Assembly (NCBI GenBank): GCA_021775615.1
Contig: JAJFHL010000358.1
Location: 1-43,766, forward strand
Length of the DNA stretch: 43,766 nt
Origin: Hyphomicrobiales bacterium
Lineage (GTDB): Bacteria > Pseudomonadota > Alphaproteobacteria > Rhizobiales > JAJFHB01
Reading direction: 5' to 3'
Part shown: piece after piece, positions 26,260-34,774 of the stretch
Position numbering within the stretch: the first letter of the stretch is position 1
Layout of the letters: every line of letters begins with the position of its first letter
Made by a program: the position numbers and the translations under genes
Notes under the pieces: model-generated
Database searches by the model: none
What the model saw: only the letters and a program-made list of their open reading frames with translations
What the model was told of the DNA's origin: nothing

Positions 26260-27420
26260 ATGCAGTCGATTTGGGCCTATGCCCGGTTTGCCTTCATAAA
26301 CGTCTTTCAGATCGCCTTTATCGGCTTTTTGCTCATGGGCGGGGCCTGGATGTGGGCCGGTCTGGCGATGACGGCAAGTTTCGTCATCTGCGACGAGCTC
26401 TTCGAGGACCAGCGTGATCGGCACTATGAGCATCCAGGCGTTTTGCTGGCCCTGTTGTATCTCAACCTGCCGACCATGCTTGCGATGAGCGCGATCTTCG
26501 CATTCTATCTCGGCGATACCGATCCGCTGCACCTGGCTGTGCTGGCGGAGCGGACTTTGGGAATGGATCTGGTGGCCAACCGTGCCGCGACATCTGCGTC
26601 CGATCTCATGGCCGCCGGTGTGATCATCGCCCTGGTTTATGGGTCTGCCGGTATCAATGCGGCGCATGAACTGTCTCACCGCACCCATAGTGTCGTCGAC
26701 CAGGCGGTGGCACGGTGGCTGCTGGCCTTCACCTGCGACACCACATTTCCCATCGAACACGTCCATGGACACCACAAACATGTGGGAACCGCCGGTGATC
26801 CGGCGACCGCGCGGCGCGGCGAGTATGTCCTGGCCTTCATGGTGCGCTCGACGGTCGGGTGTTTCGTCAACGCTTTCGCGATCGAGCGTAAGCGGCTGGC
26901 GGCAATGGGCAAACCGGTCTGGTCCCCGGCGAACCGCGCGCTGCGCGGGCAGCTGATGTCGCTGATCTACGTGGCGGCGTTCTACTGGCTCGCCGGCTGG
27001 CTGGGCGTGGCGGTGTTCGGGGCTCTGGCGATCAATGGAAAAATGTATCTCGAGGCGGTGAACTACATCGAGCACTACGGGCTCGTGCGCGTGCCGGGAC
27101 GTCCGATCAGAGCACGGCACTCGTGGGACTGTTATCAGGCGGTGTCGTCCACATTCCTCTACAACCTGACACGCCATGCCAACCATCATGTGCACTCCCG
27201 GCATGCGTTCTGGGAAATCACCGTCGAACCGACCGCGCCGCGCATGCCGCACGGATATATGCTGATGATTCTGGCTTCTTTCGTTCCCGCGATATGGCGC
27301 CGTTTCACCGCGGCTGGGCTGGAGAACTGGGATTTGGATCTGGCCAGCGAGGCAGAGCGGCGCGAGATGGCGCAGCGAGGTTGGACGCCGGCGGGTCCGC
27401 AGTTCGCCGCGGCGGAGTGA
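26260..27420 (+). CDS. AlkB-type membrane di-iron monooxygenase / fatty-acid-desaturase-superfamily protein
   Basis: A 386-residue membrane protein with hydrophobic helices through residue 115 and again around 230-265. It has the histidine boxes of alkane 1-monooxygenases: H136-E-L-S-H140, EH167-VH169-GH171-H172-KH174-V, the NYIEHYGL motif, and RH306-A-N-H309-H310-VH312. It would insert oxygen from O2 at a C-H bond using a rubredoxin or ferredoxin; no such partner is adjacent. In canonical AlkB the last box reads RHSDHH; here the Asp is Asn308. The ATG at 26260 with GGAG seven bases upstream is preferred over 26179, which lies inside the ftsA hairpin. Substrate unknown. Confidence 0.8.
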   Translation: MQSIWAYARFAFINVFQIAFIGFLLMGGAWMWAGLAMTASFVICDELFEDQRDRHYEHPGVLLALLYLNLPTMLAMSAIFAFYLGDTDPLHLAVLAERTLGMDLVANRAATSASDLMAAGVIIALVYGSAGINAAHELSHRTHSVVDQAVARWLLAFTCDTTFPIEHVHGHHKHVGTAGDPATARRGEYVLAFMVRSTVGCFVNAFAIERKRLAAMGKPVWSPANRALRGQLMSLIYVAAFYWLAGWLGVAVFGALAINGKMYLEAVNYIEHYGLVRVPGRPIRARHSWDCYQAVSSTFLYNLTRHANHHVHSRHAFWEITVEPTAPRMPHGYMLMILASFVPAIWRRFTAAGLENWDLDLASEAERREMAQRGWTPAGPQFAAAE

Positions 27421-27460
27421 TTGCTCTGCGGCGCCCGAGGCGACACCCGCCATATGGCGC

Positions 27461-27522
27461 TTGACCTGCCCGATGTGGCGAAGCAGACTCTTTGAGGGTA
27501 CGGTCTCCGAGGCCTTGGCCTC
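27461..27522 (+). promoter_or_regulatory. Possible livG promoter with palindrome GAGGCC-TT-GGCCTC
   Basis: TTGACC at 27461 and CAGACT at 27484 are 17 bp apart, a mediocre sigma-70 fit. A perfect 6-bp inverted repeat lies at 27509-27522, shortly before the transporter gene. This is the only symmetric sequence I see in the 137-bp gap. Confidence 0.3.
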
Positions 27523-27557
27523 TCGACAAGAACAAGAGACGGACAGAGAGGTTGCAT

Positions 27558-28337
27558 ATGGTGCCGGACTCCAAGCCAATTCTCGAAGTTCAAAACCTTA
27601 CGCGCCGGTTCGGCGGGCTGCTGGCAATCAATGATTTCAGCTTCAAGGTGTTGCCTGGAACCATCCATGGACTGATCGGCCCGAACGGGGCGGGGAAGAC
27701 AACGACCTTCAACGTCATCAGCGGCTTTTACGCGCCGACTTCGGGCCAAGTGCTCTACGAGGGCGAGAATGTGTCCGGCCGCAAGACGAGCGCACTGGCC
27801 GAACTGGGATTGATCCGCACGTTTCAGGGCACGACCCTGTTCCAGGAATTTTCCGTGCTCGATAATGTCCGCATCGGGTGTCATCGCAGCGCAAAGGCCG
27901 GATTCCTCAGCCGCATTCTTGGGACCGATCGGGATGTGGAAAGCGCCGCCACCGCGAAGGCGCTGGAAATCCTGGAGTTCTTCGGGCTGCAGGACCTGAC
28001 CGGCGAGCCCACGGTAAACCTGCCGCACGGACATCAGCGCGCGCTCGGCATGGCGGTCGCGCTTGCCGCCGATCCCAAGCTCATTCTTCTGGATGAGCCG
28101 TTTACCGGCATGAATCCGGAGGAGACAGGGCGGATGATGGAGCTGGTGCGTCTGGTGCGGGACCGGGGCGTGACCGTGATGCTGGTGGAGCACGACATGC
28201 AGGCGGTGATGGGCCTGTGCGAAACCATCACAGTGATGAATTTCGGAACCCTGCTCACGGAAGGTACACCGGAGCAGGTACGCAAGGACCCGGTCGTGAT
28301 CGAAGCCTACCTTGGAAGTGCGTCCCATGCTGCTTGA
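27558..28337 (+). CDS. Branched-chain amino acid/amide-type ABC transporter ATPase (LivG family)
   Basis: Cytoplasmic ATPase of a HAAT-family importer. 259 residues: Walker A G41-P-N-G-A-G-K-T-T49, a LivG-type signature NLPHGHQRALGMAVAL in place of LSGGQ, Walker B LILLDEPFTGMNPEE, and switch histidine VEHDM. The frame is open upstream, but the ATG at 27558 has GAGAGG upstream and gives the usual N-terminus. It overlaps livF by 11 bases. The permeases and binding protein that should complete it are on the opposite strand, converging from 32871. Substrate not readable; the neighbouring tmm gene suggests a methylated amine or related solute. Confidence 0.92.
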   Translation: MVPDSKPILEVQNLTRRFGGLLAINDFSFKVLPGTIHGLIGPNGAGKTTTFNVISGFYAPTSGQVLYEGENVSGRKTSALAELGLIRTFQGTTLFQEFSVLDNVRIGCHRSAKAGFLSRILGTDRDVESAATAKALEILEFFGLQDLTGEPTVNLPHGHQRALGMAVALAADPKLILLDEPFTGMNPEETGRMMELVRLVRDRGVTVMLVEHDMQAVMGLCETITVMNFGTLLTEGTPEQVRKDPVVIEAYLGSASHAA

Positions 28338-29034
28338 GATCAGGGATATCGAAGTCCACTACCACAAGGTGGCGGCGCTCAAGGGCATCAGCATGGAGGT
28401 GCCCGAAGGCGGCATCGTCACCATCATCGGCGCCAACGGAGCCGGCAAGAGCACCACGCTCAGGGCTGTATCGGGGCTTGAGAAAACCACAACCGGCGAG
28501 ATCTGGTTTGACGGCGAGCGCATCGACAACCTGCCGGTCGACAAGATCGTCGCCCGGGGCATCGCCCATGTGCCCGAGGGGCGGCGTGTGTTTCCCGATC
28601 TCACGGTAGAGGAGAATCTGAGAACCGGCGCGTTCCTGCGCAAGGACAAGGCGGCGATCGAAGCCGATCTGGCGGATGTCTTTGCCCATTTTCCACGCCT
28701 CAAGGAACGCCGCACCCAATGGGCGCGGACGCTGTCGGGCGGCGAACAGCAGATGGTGGCCATCGGCAGGGCGCTGATGGCAAAACCGAAACTCTTGTTG
28801 CTCGATGAGCCGTCCATGGGGCTTGCTCCGGTCATGGTCCAGGAAATCGCCCGCATCATCGTGGAAATCGCCGAGAGCGGCGTGCCGGTGGTTCTGGTCG
28901 AGCAGAATGCGGAACTGGCGCTGCGGCTGGCGAACTTCGCCTATGTGCTGGAGACCGGGACGGTGGCGCTTGAGGGGCCGGCGCTGGAGCTGCACGAGAA
29001 CGACCACGTCAAGCGGGCCTATCTCGGTGGCTGA
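28327..29034 (+). CDS. Branched-chain amino acid/amide-type ABC transporter ATPase (LivF family)
   Basis: Second ATPase of the importer. 235 residues: Walker A GANGAGKST, the LivF-specific GIAHVPEGRRVFPDLTVEEN, signature TLSGGEQQMVAIGRALM, Walker B LLLLDEPSMGLAP, and switch region VEQNAE. It begins at the ATG at 28327 inside the livG 3' end; a TTG at 28312 is less likely. Its last eight bases overlap the GTG of the following gene. Confidence 0.92.
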   Translation: MLLEIRDIEVHYHKVAALKGISMEVPEGGIVTIIGANGAGKSTTLRAVSGLEKTTTGEIWFDGERIDNLPVDKIVARGIAHVPEGRRVFPDLTVEENLRTGAFLRKDKAAIEADLADVFAHFPRLKERRTQWARTLSGGEQQMVAIGRALMAKPKLLLLDEPSMGLAPVMVQEIARIIVEIAESGVPVVLVEQNAELALRLANFAYVLETGTVALEGPALELHENDHVKRAYLGG

Positions 29035-29605
29035 AAGCTGGTCGGTCCCCGAACTCCTCAATGCGGGATGGAGCGAGGCTGATCTCGAATGGGAGACGGC
29101 GTTGCGAAATGGTGTGGCGGCCTATGGCGCGGGTGACAGCACCACGGCGCTCGAACGCTTCGGGAGATGCGTGCAGCTCGCCCGTGCTCAGTTCGACGCG
29201 CACGACCCGCGTCTCGGCACCGCCGTTGCGAATTTCGGGCACTGCCGGCGCGCGGTGGATCAGGAAACTGGGACCGTGGATCTGTTGCGTGAAGCCTGCG
29301 ACATCTGGGCTAGTTGCGATGGCTGGGTCGACAAGCTGACCGCGCCGCGCAGCGCCCGCAGTTCGCTCTTCCACATGCGCATGGAACAGCGTCACCGCGA
29401 TGCTTATGAAGAGCGCTGGCGCATCAAGTGGGGCGAACTGGTCCACGAGGCACGCGGACGCATGGACGCGCTGATAGACGGGCCCGTCTGTCCTGCCGCG
29501 GACGCGCAGGCCTGCGTCGAGCGCTGGGATCGCGAGTGTCCGGCAATGCTGAACGACAGCCGCAAACTGATGGCCGCCGTCATCTTACTGTTACCGCCAG
29601 GCTAG
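29027..29605 (+). CDS. Unknown TPR-like protein coupled to livF
   Basis: A 192-residue cytoplasmic protein starting at GTG 29027, overlapping the livF stop by eight bases, so probably co-translated. The N-terminal half reads as one tetratricopeptide-like helical pair (WETALRNGVAAYGAGDSTTALERFGRCVQLAR). The C-terminal part carries C and W pairs (CPAADAQACVERWDRECPAM). I do not recognise a family. There is no signal peptide or membrane segment. Position at the end of the transporter ATPase unit suggests an accessory role in uptake or in sensing the substrate. Confidence 0.65.
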   Translation: MAESWSVPELLNAGWSEADLEWETALRNGVAAYGAGDSTTALERFGRCVQLARAQFDAHDPRLGTAVANFGHCRRAVDQETGTVDLLREACDIWASCDGWVDKLTAPRSARSSLFHMRMEQRHRDAYEERWRIKWGELVHEARGRMDALIDGPVCPAADAQACVERWDRECPAMLNDSRKLMAAVILLLPPG

Positions 29606-29615
29606 GGTGCGATCG

Positions 29616-30614
29616 CTACCCAGTAGCTGTTTTGTCTCTGGAGCTGCCCGCAAACCACGCCTTGACCTTTGACGCGATGCTTTCCAGTCCCGTTGGAAGA
29701 AACAGGACGGAGAGGATCAGGATGGCGCCGTAGAACATCGGCCGCATCTCATCGACACCGAGCGACCGCAGCACGATTTCATTGATGATGGTGAGGGCGA
29801 CGACGCCCATGATCGGGCCGTAGAAGGTGGTGGTGCCGCCGACGATCGCCCAGATCAGCACATAGACCATCTGTTCCACATCAAACAGCTTCGGGTTCAC
29901 GGTGCCGACATAATGGGCGAAGAGGGCGCCGCCGAGACCGGCGAAGAAGGAGGCGATGACGAAGGCCAGCATGCGGTAGCGGAAGGTATCGACGCTGACG
30001 GACTCGGCCAGCTTGTCCTGCCAGTGGATGGCGTGAAACGTCAGGCCGATGCGCGAGCGTTCGATGCGGTAGAGGATCAGAAGCGCCAACCCGACCACAA
30101 TCACGCAGAAATAGTAGTAATTGACCGGCTCAAAGAAATCGATACTGAGGGCGCCGAACTCGATATCCGGAAAACCCGGGATGCGCTTGATGCCCTTGGG
30201 GCCTCCGAACGGGTCGGTGAAGCGCTTCCAGATGAGGCGGATGATTTCGCCGGCGGCGAAGGAGCCGATCAGGAAGTAAAAGCCCTTCATGCGGAACAGC
30301 GGAAACGAGAGAACGAAGGCTACAGCCGCTGCCGTGACCGCGCCGCACAGCATGGAGAGCGGAACCGGAACCCCGAGTTTTTTCGTGAACAGGGCGCTGG
30401 CATAGGCGCCGACGCCCACCATGACCACATGGCCGAGCGACCATTCGCCGGTCAAGGTCAGGAGCCGGTAGCTGACCACGACCAGTACGTTGATGACCAG
30501 AAACACCAGCACTTCCTGCTGGGAGTAGCTCAGCACATGCGGCAGCAGGACGAGGCCGGCCATCAATGCGATAAAAGCCAGGACCTGTCCGAGCCGGATG
30601 GAACGTTCAGGCAC
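29616..30614 (-). CDS. Branched-chain amino acid/amide-type ABC transporter permease (LivM family)
   Basis: A 332-residue inner-membrane permease with eight to ten hydrophobic segments. LivM hallmarks are SLGHVVMVGVGAYASALF, FRMKGFYFLIGSFAAGEIIRLIWKRF and the coupling-helix loop FFAGLGGALFAHYVGTVNPKLF. It overlaps the livH stop by eight bases. Its stop is only ten bases from that of the convergent unknown gene at 29605. Confidence 0.92.
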   Translation of the reverse strand: MPERSIRLGQVLAFIALMAGLVLLPHVLSYSQQEVLVFLVINVLVVVSYRLLTLTGEWSLGHVVMVGVGAYASALFTKKLGVPVPLSMLCGAVTAAAVAFVLSFPLFRMKGFYFLIGSFAAGEIIRLIWKRFTDPFGGPKGIKRIPGFPDIEFGALSIDFFEPVNYYYFCVIVVGLALLILYRIERSRIGLTFHAIHWQDKLAESVSVDTFRYRMLAFVIASFFAGLGGALFAHYVGTVNPKLFDVEQMVYVLIWAIVGGTTTFYGPIMGVVALTIINEIVLRSLGVDEMRPMFYGAILILSVLFLPTGLESIASKVKAWFAGSSRDKTATG

Positions 30615-31473
30615 GGTCCTTGGCTCCGAACAGGCCGGTGGGGCGAACGACCAGAACCGCCAGCATCAGGGAGAGGCCGACGATATTGGCGATCACCCCG
30701 TCATAGAACGTGGTGACGAAGGTATGCACGAAGGCATAGAGGACTGCGGCAATGACGGCGCCCTCGAGGCTGCCGATACCGCCGACGATTATGATGATGA
30801 AGGCGGTGACGATGACGGCGTGCCCCATATGCGGGGTCGGGCTCACCAGAGGGGCGGTGAGGGCGCCGGCGACACCCGCAAGCGCCGCGCCGATGAACAT
30901 GGCGAGCCGTGCGGTGTGGTTGAGCGAGATGCCCTGAAGGGCGGCCGCCTCGGGGTCCTGCGCGCAGGCCCGCAGCGCCCAGCCGAACTTGCTCTTGCGC
31001 AGGAACAGCCACAACCCGCCCAGCAGAACGACCGTGGCGACGATGACGTAGAGGCGCTGGACCGTCAGAACCACGCCTTCGGTGAGGAAGATTTTCTCCT
31101 GTGTCGAGGGCGGTACATGCTCCATGCGCACGCCGAATCCAAGCACCGCGACGGTCTGCAGGATCAGGAGGAACCCGATCGAGGCGATGAGACCGCCGAG
31201 CGGGTTGTCGCGCAGCGGCCGGAACAGGGCGCGTTCCATGACGAGGCCAAGCAGGCCGACGAAGATCAGCCCGGCGGCGACCGCAAGGAAAAACGGCATT
31301 TTGAGATCGGTGTAGAGATAGACCACCGAGTAGGCGCCCGCCATATAGAGCTCGCCATGGGCGAAATTGATCACCCCCATGACGCCGAAAATCAGCACCA
31401 GACCGACCGCGATCAAAGCCATGTAGCTTGCCGCGTATGTGGCGTTGGTGATGGTCTGTAACAGGAGTTCCAT
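30607..31473 (-). CDS. Branched-chain amino acid/amide-type ABC transporter permease (LivH family)
   Basis: A 288-residue permease with about eight transmembrane helices. It shows the LivH patterns GLVLIFGVMGVINFAHGELYMAGAY, ERALFRPLRDNPLGGLIASIG and AAALAGVAGALTAP. CAGGGG lies just before the ATG at 31473. It is downstream of the binding protein (87-base gap containing a strong hairpin) and overlaps livM. Confidence 0.93.
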   Translation of the reverse strand: MELLLQTITNATYAASYMALIAVGLVLIFGVMGVINFAHGELYMAGAYSVVYLYTDLKMPFFLAVAAGLIFVGLLGLVMERALFRPLRDNPLGGLIASIGFLLILQTVAVLGFGVRMEHVPPSTQEKIFLTEGVVLTVQRLYVIVATVVLLGGLWLFLRKSKFGWALRACAQDPEAAALQGISLNHTARLAMFIGAALAGVAGALTAPLVSPTPHMGHAVIVTAFIIIIVGGIGSLEGAVIAAVLYAFVHTFVTTFYDGVIANIVGLSLMLAVLVVRPTGLFGAKDRA

Positions 31474-31501
31474 GGCGCCCCTGCGCTCACAGTCGTGAAG
31501 A

Positions 31502-31529
31502 ACCGGAACCGGTTGTCGCCGGTTCCGGT
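31502..31529 (-). promoter_or_regulatory. Perfect 11-bp hairpin between binding-protein and livH genes
   Basis: ACCGGAACCGG (31502-31512) and CCGGTTCCGGT (31519-31529) flank a 6-base loop. It lies after the binding-protein stop and before livH, and has no long T-tract. Such intra-operon hairpins commonly stabilise or partly terminate the message so that the binding protein is made in excess of the permeases; that role is inferred. Confidence 0.6.
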
Positions 31530-31560
31530 CGAAGAAGAAAGCTCAATGCGCCGGCACGCG

Positions 31561-32871
31561 TCAGCGCTGGTTGTACATCTGACCAAGCGCCTTGAAGTGC
31601 TTGACCATCAGGTCCGAGTGCTTGGCCCACCAGGCGGGGATGGATTTGAATCCCTTGATCTTGGCTTTGCCGCCCTCGATCACGACCACAGGCCAGTCGC
31701 CCACCAGTGCGTTGTCGATGCCGAAGAGTTCGGTGCCCCACCAGTCGGCAGTGCCGAAGGCATGCTTGCCTTTGCCGCCGGCCTTCATCGCTTCGAGCAC
31801 ATCGCCGGGTTCGACGCTTCCCGCCTTCGAGGCGCCGTCCGCCCACAGATCCATGATCGAGGCGTATTCCCACGACACCGCGCCCCATTCGCTTTCGCCA
31901 TAGCGCTTGGCGTATTCGGCGTAGAATTCGTTGGGCTTCTGGAAATTCACCTTTGCATCGTTGAGCGCAGGATCGTCGAAATCGGGGAACTGGAAGATCA
32001 CGCCTTCCATGAACTCCTGCGAGGTTTTCTCGATGACCTTCTGGTAGAAGTCCATGGTGCAGGAAATGATCTTGCCCTTGAAGCCCTGCTGGAAGGCCTG
32101 CTCGCACAGGGGATGCACATAGTCCGCATAACAGGTGTCGAGACACAGGATGTCCGGCTTTGAAGCCAGCAGCTTGGTCATCACCGGCGCGAAGTCGGTG
32201 GTCGCCGGGTCAAAGAACAAGGGATCGTCGACAACATCGATACCGGCGGCTTCGAACGCGGCCAGATAGGTTGCCACCGACGGTTTGCCGAGGGCGTCGT
32301 CCTGGGCGCAGATCACCGCCTTCTTGAGGTCGGGGAACTGTTCGGCCATCCATTCGACGCCGGTCACATTGTAGATCGGATGCACTTCGCACGGCGCCAG
32401 CAACGTTTTCGTCTCGGGCGTCAGATCGCTCGGCAGGAGGGTTGAGAACAGCATGCCTTCCTTGGCGGCAATCTTCTCGACGCCCGGCCAGGTGTCGCCG
32501 CCCAGCATCATGACGAACTTGACCCCGTCCTCCTTGATGAGCTTGGTGGCGCCGGCGCGGGCTTTGGCCGGATCGTATTCATTGTCGTAAGCGACGAACT
32601 CGACCTTGTAGGCGTCGCCGCCAACCTTGACGCCGCCGGCCGCATTGACCCAGTCGGCCCAGATCAGGCAGCCGTCGTATCCGGGCTTGCCCCATGCCGC
32701 CACATCACCGGTGAGGGGGGCCAGAAAACCGATCTTGACCACCTTGTCGGCGCCGAACGCGAGCTGCGGCATTGATACGCCGGCCACGACCGTCATGGCC
32801 GCGGTTGTGCTGAGAAACTCGCGTCGGTCCATTTTGGGAAACGCGAATTTGCTGTCGTCGGATGTGGTCAT
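31561..32871 (-). CDS. HAAT-type ABC transporter substrate-binding protein with Tat signal
   Basis: A 436-residue periplasmic binding protein (type I fold, Peripla_BP_6). The N-terminus carries a twin-arginine signal, D15-R-R-E-F-L20, then a hydrophobic stretch and AFGA before the mature chain DKVVKIGFLAPLTGDVAAWG. Mature-chain aromatics such as GGDTWPGVEK and WGAVSWEYASIMDLW could line a site for a quaternary or methylated amine, but this is inference. The ATG at 32871 follows GGGGAGAAACCG, a strong ribosome site. It is clearly paralogous to the protein at 37125-38444. Divergent from tmm, with a 415-bp gap. Confidence 0.9.
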   Translation of the reverse strand: MTTSDDSKFAFPKMDRREFLSTTAAMTVVAGVSMPQLAFGADKVVKIGFLAPLTGDVAAWGKPGYDGCLIWADWVNAAGGVKVGGDAYKVEFVAYDNEYDPAKARAGATKLIKEDGVKFVMMLGGDTWPGVEKIAAKEGMLFSTLLPSDLTPETKTLLAPCEVHPIYNVTGVEWMAEQFPDLKKAVICAQDDALGKPSVATYLAAFEAAGIDVVDDPLFFDPATTDFAPVMTKLLASKPDILCLDTCYADYVHPLCEQAFQQGFKGKIISCTMDFYQKVIEKTSQEFMEGVIFQFPDFDDPALNDAKVNFQKPNEFYAEYAKRYGESEWGAVSWEYASIMDLWADGASKAGSVEPGDVLEAMKAGGKGKHAFGTADWWGTELFGIDNALVGDWPVVVIEGGKAKIKGFKSIPAWWAKHSDLMVKHFKALGQMYNQR

Positions 32872-33101
32872 CGGTTTCTCCCCTTGAGCTGCTGAACATT
32901 TCTTGTCTCCCCGAGGTCCGGGGGCGGTGCTGCAGAATTCTGAATTCAAGCCTGTTCAAGTCATTTGCGGTTGTGTCCGCATATTCGTTTCGCGGAGCGT
33001 AGACCAGAACAGCGGCGGAAAACAATACCAATTGCCATAGATTTTGAGCCAATCATCTGATTTATACAAAATGGTTCACTTTTGGTCCTGTTGGGATGAT
33101 A

Positions 33102-33117
33102 ATTGGCCTGTACCAAT
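33102..33117. promoter_or_regulatory. Candidate operator ATTGG-N6-CCAAT upstream of tmm
   Basis: ATTGGCCTGTACCAAT is a 16-bp imperfect palindrome in the 415-bp gap (32872-33286) between the divergent binding-protein and tmm genes. Its size and symmetry suit a GntR-family dimer such as the one encoded at 34775. The rest of the gap has an AT-rich core at about 33028-33075 likely to hold divergent promoters; I see no gene in it. Confidence 0.4.
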
Positions 33118-33286
33118 GATGCTGTGAGACGATCTTCGGTGTCGTCCGCAGGGTCGGTGCGCGGAGTGCCGGTCGGATCTTCTGGCTCCACGGCTGTCAA
33201 ACGTCTAAGACGGCCGGGACAAAGGCGAGACGAAATCGCCAAGGGTCCGGATCGGGCAGATATTGTTGGGGAATTGAGGGAGAACT

Positions 33287-34633
33287 ATGAGCAAACGTGT
33301 TGCGGTTATCGGCGCCGGGCCCTGTGGTCTGGCACAATTGCGCGCCTTTCAATCGGCCAAGGCGAAGGGCGCGGACATTCCAGAAGTCGTCTGTTTCGAG
33401 AAGCAGGACGATCTCGGCGGCCTGTGGAACTACACCTGGCGCACCGGTCTCGACGAATATGGCGAACCGGTCCACTGCAGCATGTACCGCTATCTCTGGT
33501 CGAACGGACCGAAGGAGTGTCTCGAATTTGCCGACTACACTTTCGATGAACACTTCGGCAAGCCGATCGCATCCTATCCGCCGCGCGAAGTATTGTTCGA
33601 CTATATCAAGGGCCGCATCGAGAAGGCCGGCCTGCGCGACTGGATCAGATTCCGCACACCGGTGCGCATGGTCACCTATGACGACGCCAGCGGCATGTTC
33701 ACGGTAACCGTCGAAGACCTCAAGAAGAACCACACATATTCAGAAGAGTTCGATTATGTGGTCGTGGCCAATGGCCATTTCTCGACCCCCAACGTGCCGC
33801 ATTTCGAAGGCTTTTCCTCATTCAACGGCCGGGTCCTGCATGCCCATGATTTCCGCGATGCCCTGGAGTTCAAGGACAAGGACCTCCTGATCATCGGCAC
33901 CAGTTACTCCGCCGAGGACATCGGCTCGCAATGCTGGAAATATGGCTGCAAGTCGGTGACGGTCTCCTACCGCACCGCGCCAATGGGCTTCCACTGGCCC
34001 GACAACTGGAAGGAAGTGCCGCTCCTGACCAAGGTCGAGGGCAACACCTGCCACTTCAAGGACGGCACGACCACCGATGTCGATGCCATCATCCTGTGTA
34101 CCGGATATCTCCACCACTTCCCGTTCCTGCCCGACGACCTCAAGCTGGTGACCGGTAACCGGATGTGGGCGCACGGCCTCTACAAGGGCGTGGTCTGGCA
34201 GAAGAACCCGAAGCTTTTCTATCTCGGCATGCAGGATCAGTTCTATACGTTCAACATGTTCGACGCGCAGGCCTGGTTTGCCCGCGACGTCATGATGGGC
34301 CGCATCGAACTGCCCTCGGAGGCGGATCGGCTGGCGAATGAGCAGATCTGGATCGACCGCGAGGCGACGCTCGAGACCGACGAGGACATGATCTGGTACC
34401 AGGGTGACAACATCCAGGAACTGGTCGACATGACCGACTATCCCAGCTTCGACATCGAAGGCACCAACAAGACCTTCATGGAGTGGGAACACCACAAGCA
34501 CGACGACATCATGACCTTCCGCAACAACGCCTACAAGTCGCTGATGACCGGCGCCCAGGCGCCGCTGCACCACACCGAGTGGAAAGAGGCCATGGACGAC
34601 TCCATGGAAAGCTATCTACAAGGTGGCAGTTAA
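33287..34633 (+). CDS. tmm: Trimethylamine monooxygenase (flavin-containing monooxygenase)
   Basis: Cytoplasmic FAD/NADPH enzyme oxidising trimethylamine to trimethylamine N-oxide with O2; characterised Tmm proteins also oxidise dimethyl sulfide. 448 residues. The FAD motif is G9-A-G-P-C-G14 and the NADPH motif G204-T-S-Y-S-A-E210; between them lie HAHDFRD and later [14 protein letters not shown]. Long stretches match bacterial Tmm as I remember it: [33 protein letters not shown] and [13 protein letters not shown] lies before the ATG. It is divergent from the binding-protein operon and followed by a GntR regulator; tdm lies 4 kb downstream. Confidence 0.94.
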   Translation: MSKRVAVIGAGPCGLAQLRAFQSAKAKGADIPEVVCFEKQDDLGGLWNYTWRTGLDEYGEPVHCSMYRYLWSNGPKECLEFADYTFDEHFGKPIASYPPREVLFDYIKGRIEKAGLRDWIRFRTPVRMVTYDDASGMFTVTVEDLKKNHTYSEEFDYVVVANGHFSTPNVPHFEGFSSFNGRVLHAHDFRDALEFKDKDLLIIGTSYSAEDIGSQCWKYGCKSVTVSYRTAPMGFHWPDNWKEVPLLTKVEGNTCHFKDGTTTDVDAIILCTGYLHHFPFLPDDLKLVTGNRMWAHGLYKGVVWQKNPKLFYLGMQDQFYTFNMFDAQAWFARDVMMGRIELPSEADRLANEQIWIDREATLETDEDMIWYQGDNIQELVDMTDYPSFDIEGTNKTFMEWEHHKHDDIMTFRNNAYKSLMTGAQAPLHHTEWKEAMDDSMESYLQGGS

Positions 34634-34641
34634 ATTCGGAC

Positions 34642-34665
34642 CGGAAACCCGATGCTGAGTTTCCG
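34642..34665 (+). terminator. Small hairpin after tmm
   Basis: CGGAAAC (34642-34648) pairs with GTTTCCG (34659-34665) over a 10-base loop, a few bases after the tmm stop. There is no T-tract. Confidence 0.35.
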
Positions 34666-34678
34666 ATGCAACATGCGT

Positions 34679-34707
34679 CCGGAAGGTACGTACCACGGAC
34701 CTTCCGG
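34679..34707 (+). terminator. 9-bp hairpin between tmm and the GntR gene
   Basis: CCGGAAGGT (34679-34687) pairs perfectly with ACCTTCCGG (34699-34707) over 11 bases. It is stronger than the preceding hairpin. It could end tmm transcription or serve as a regulatory site; it lacks a T-tract. Confidence 0.45.
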
Positions 34708-34726
34708 GCGGCAACACAGACCATTC

Positions 34727-34766
34727 AGGACCCATACCACTTAGGACCCATACCACTTAGGACCCA
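34727..34766 (+). repeat. 16-bp tandem repeat, 2.5 copies, ahead of the GntR gene
   Basis: The unit AGGACCCATACCACTT occurs at 34727-34742 and 34743-34758, followed by the first eight bases again at 34759-34766. The last partial copy supplies the AGGA nearest the GTG start at 34775. Copy-number change here could alter regulator binding or translation. Confidence 0.75.
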
Positions 34767-34774
34767 AACGCATC

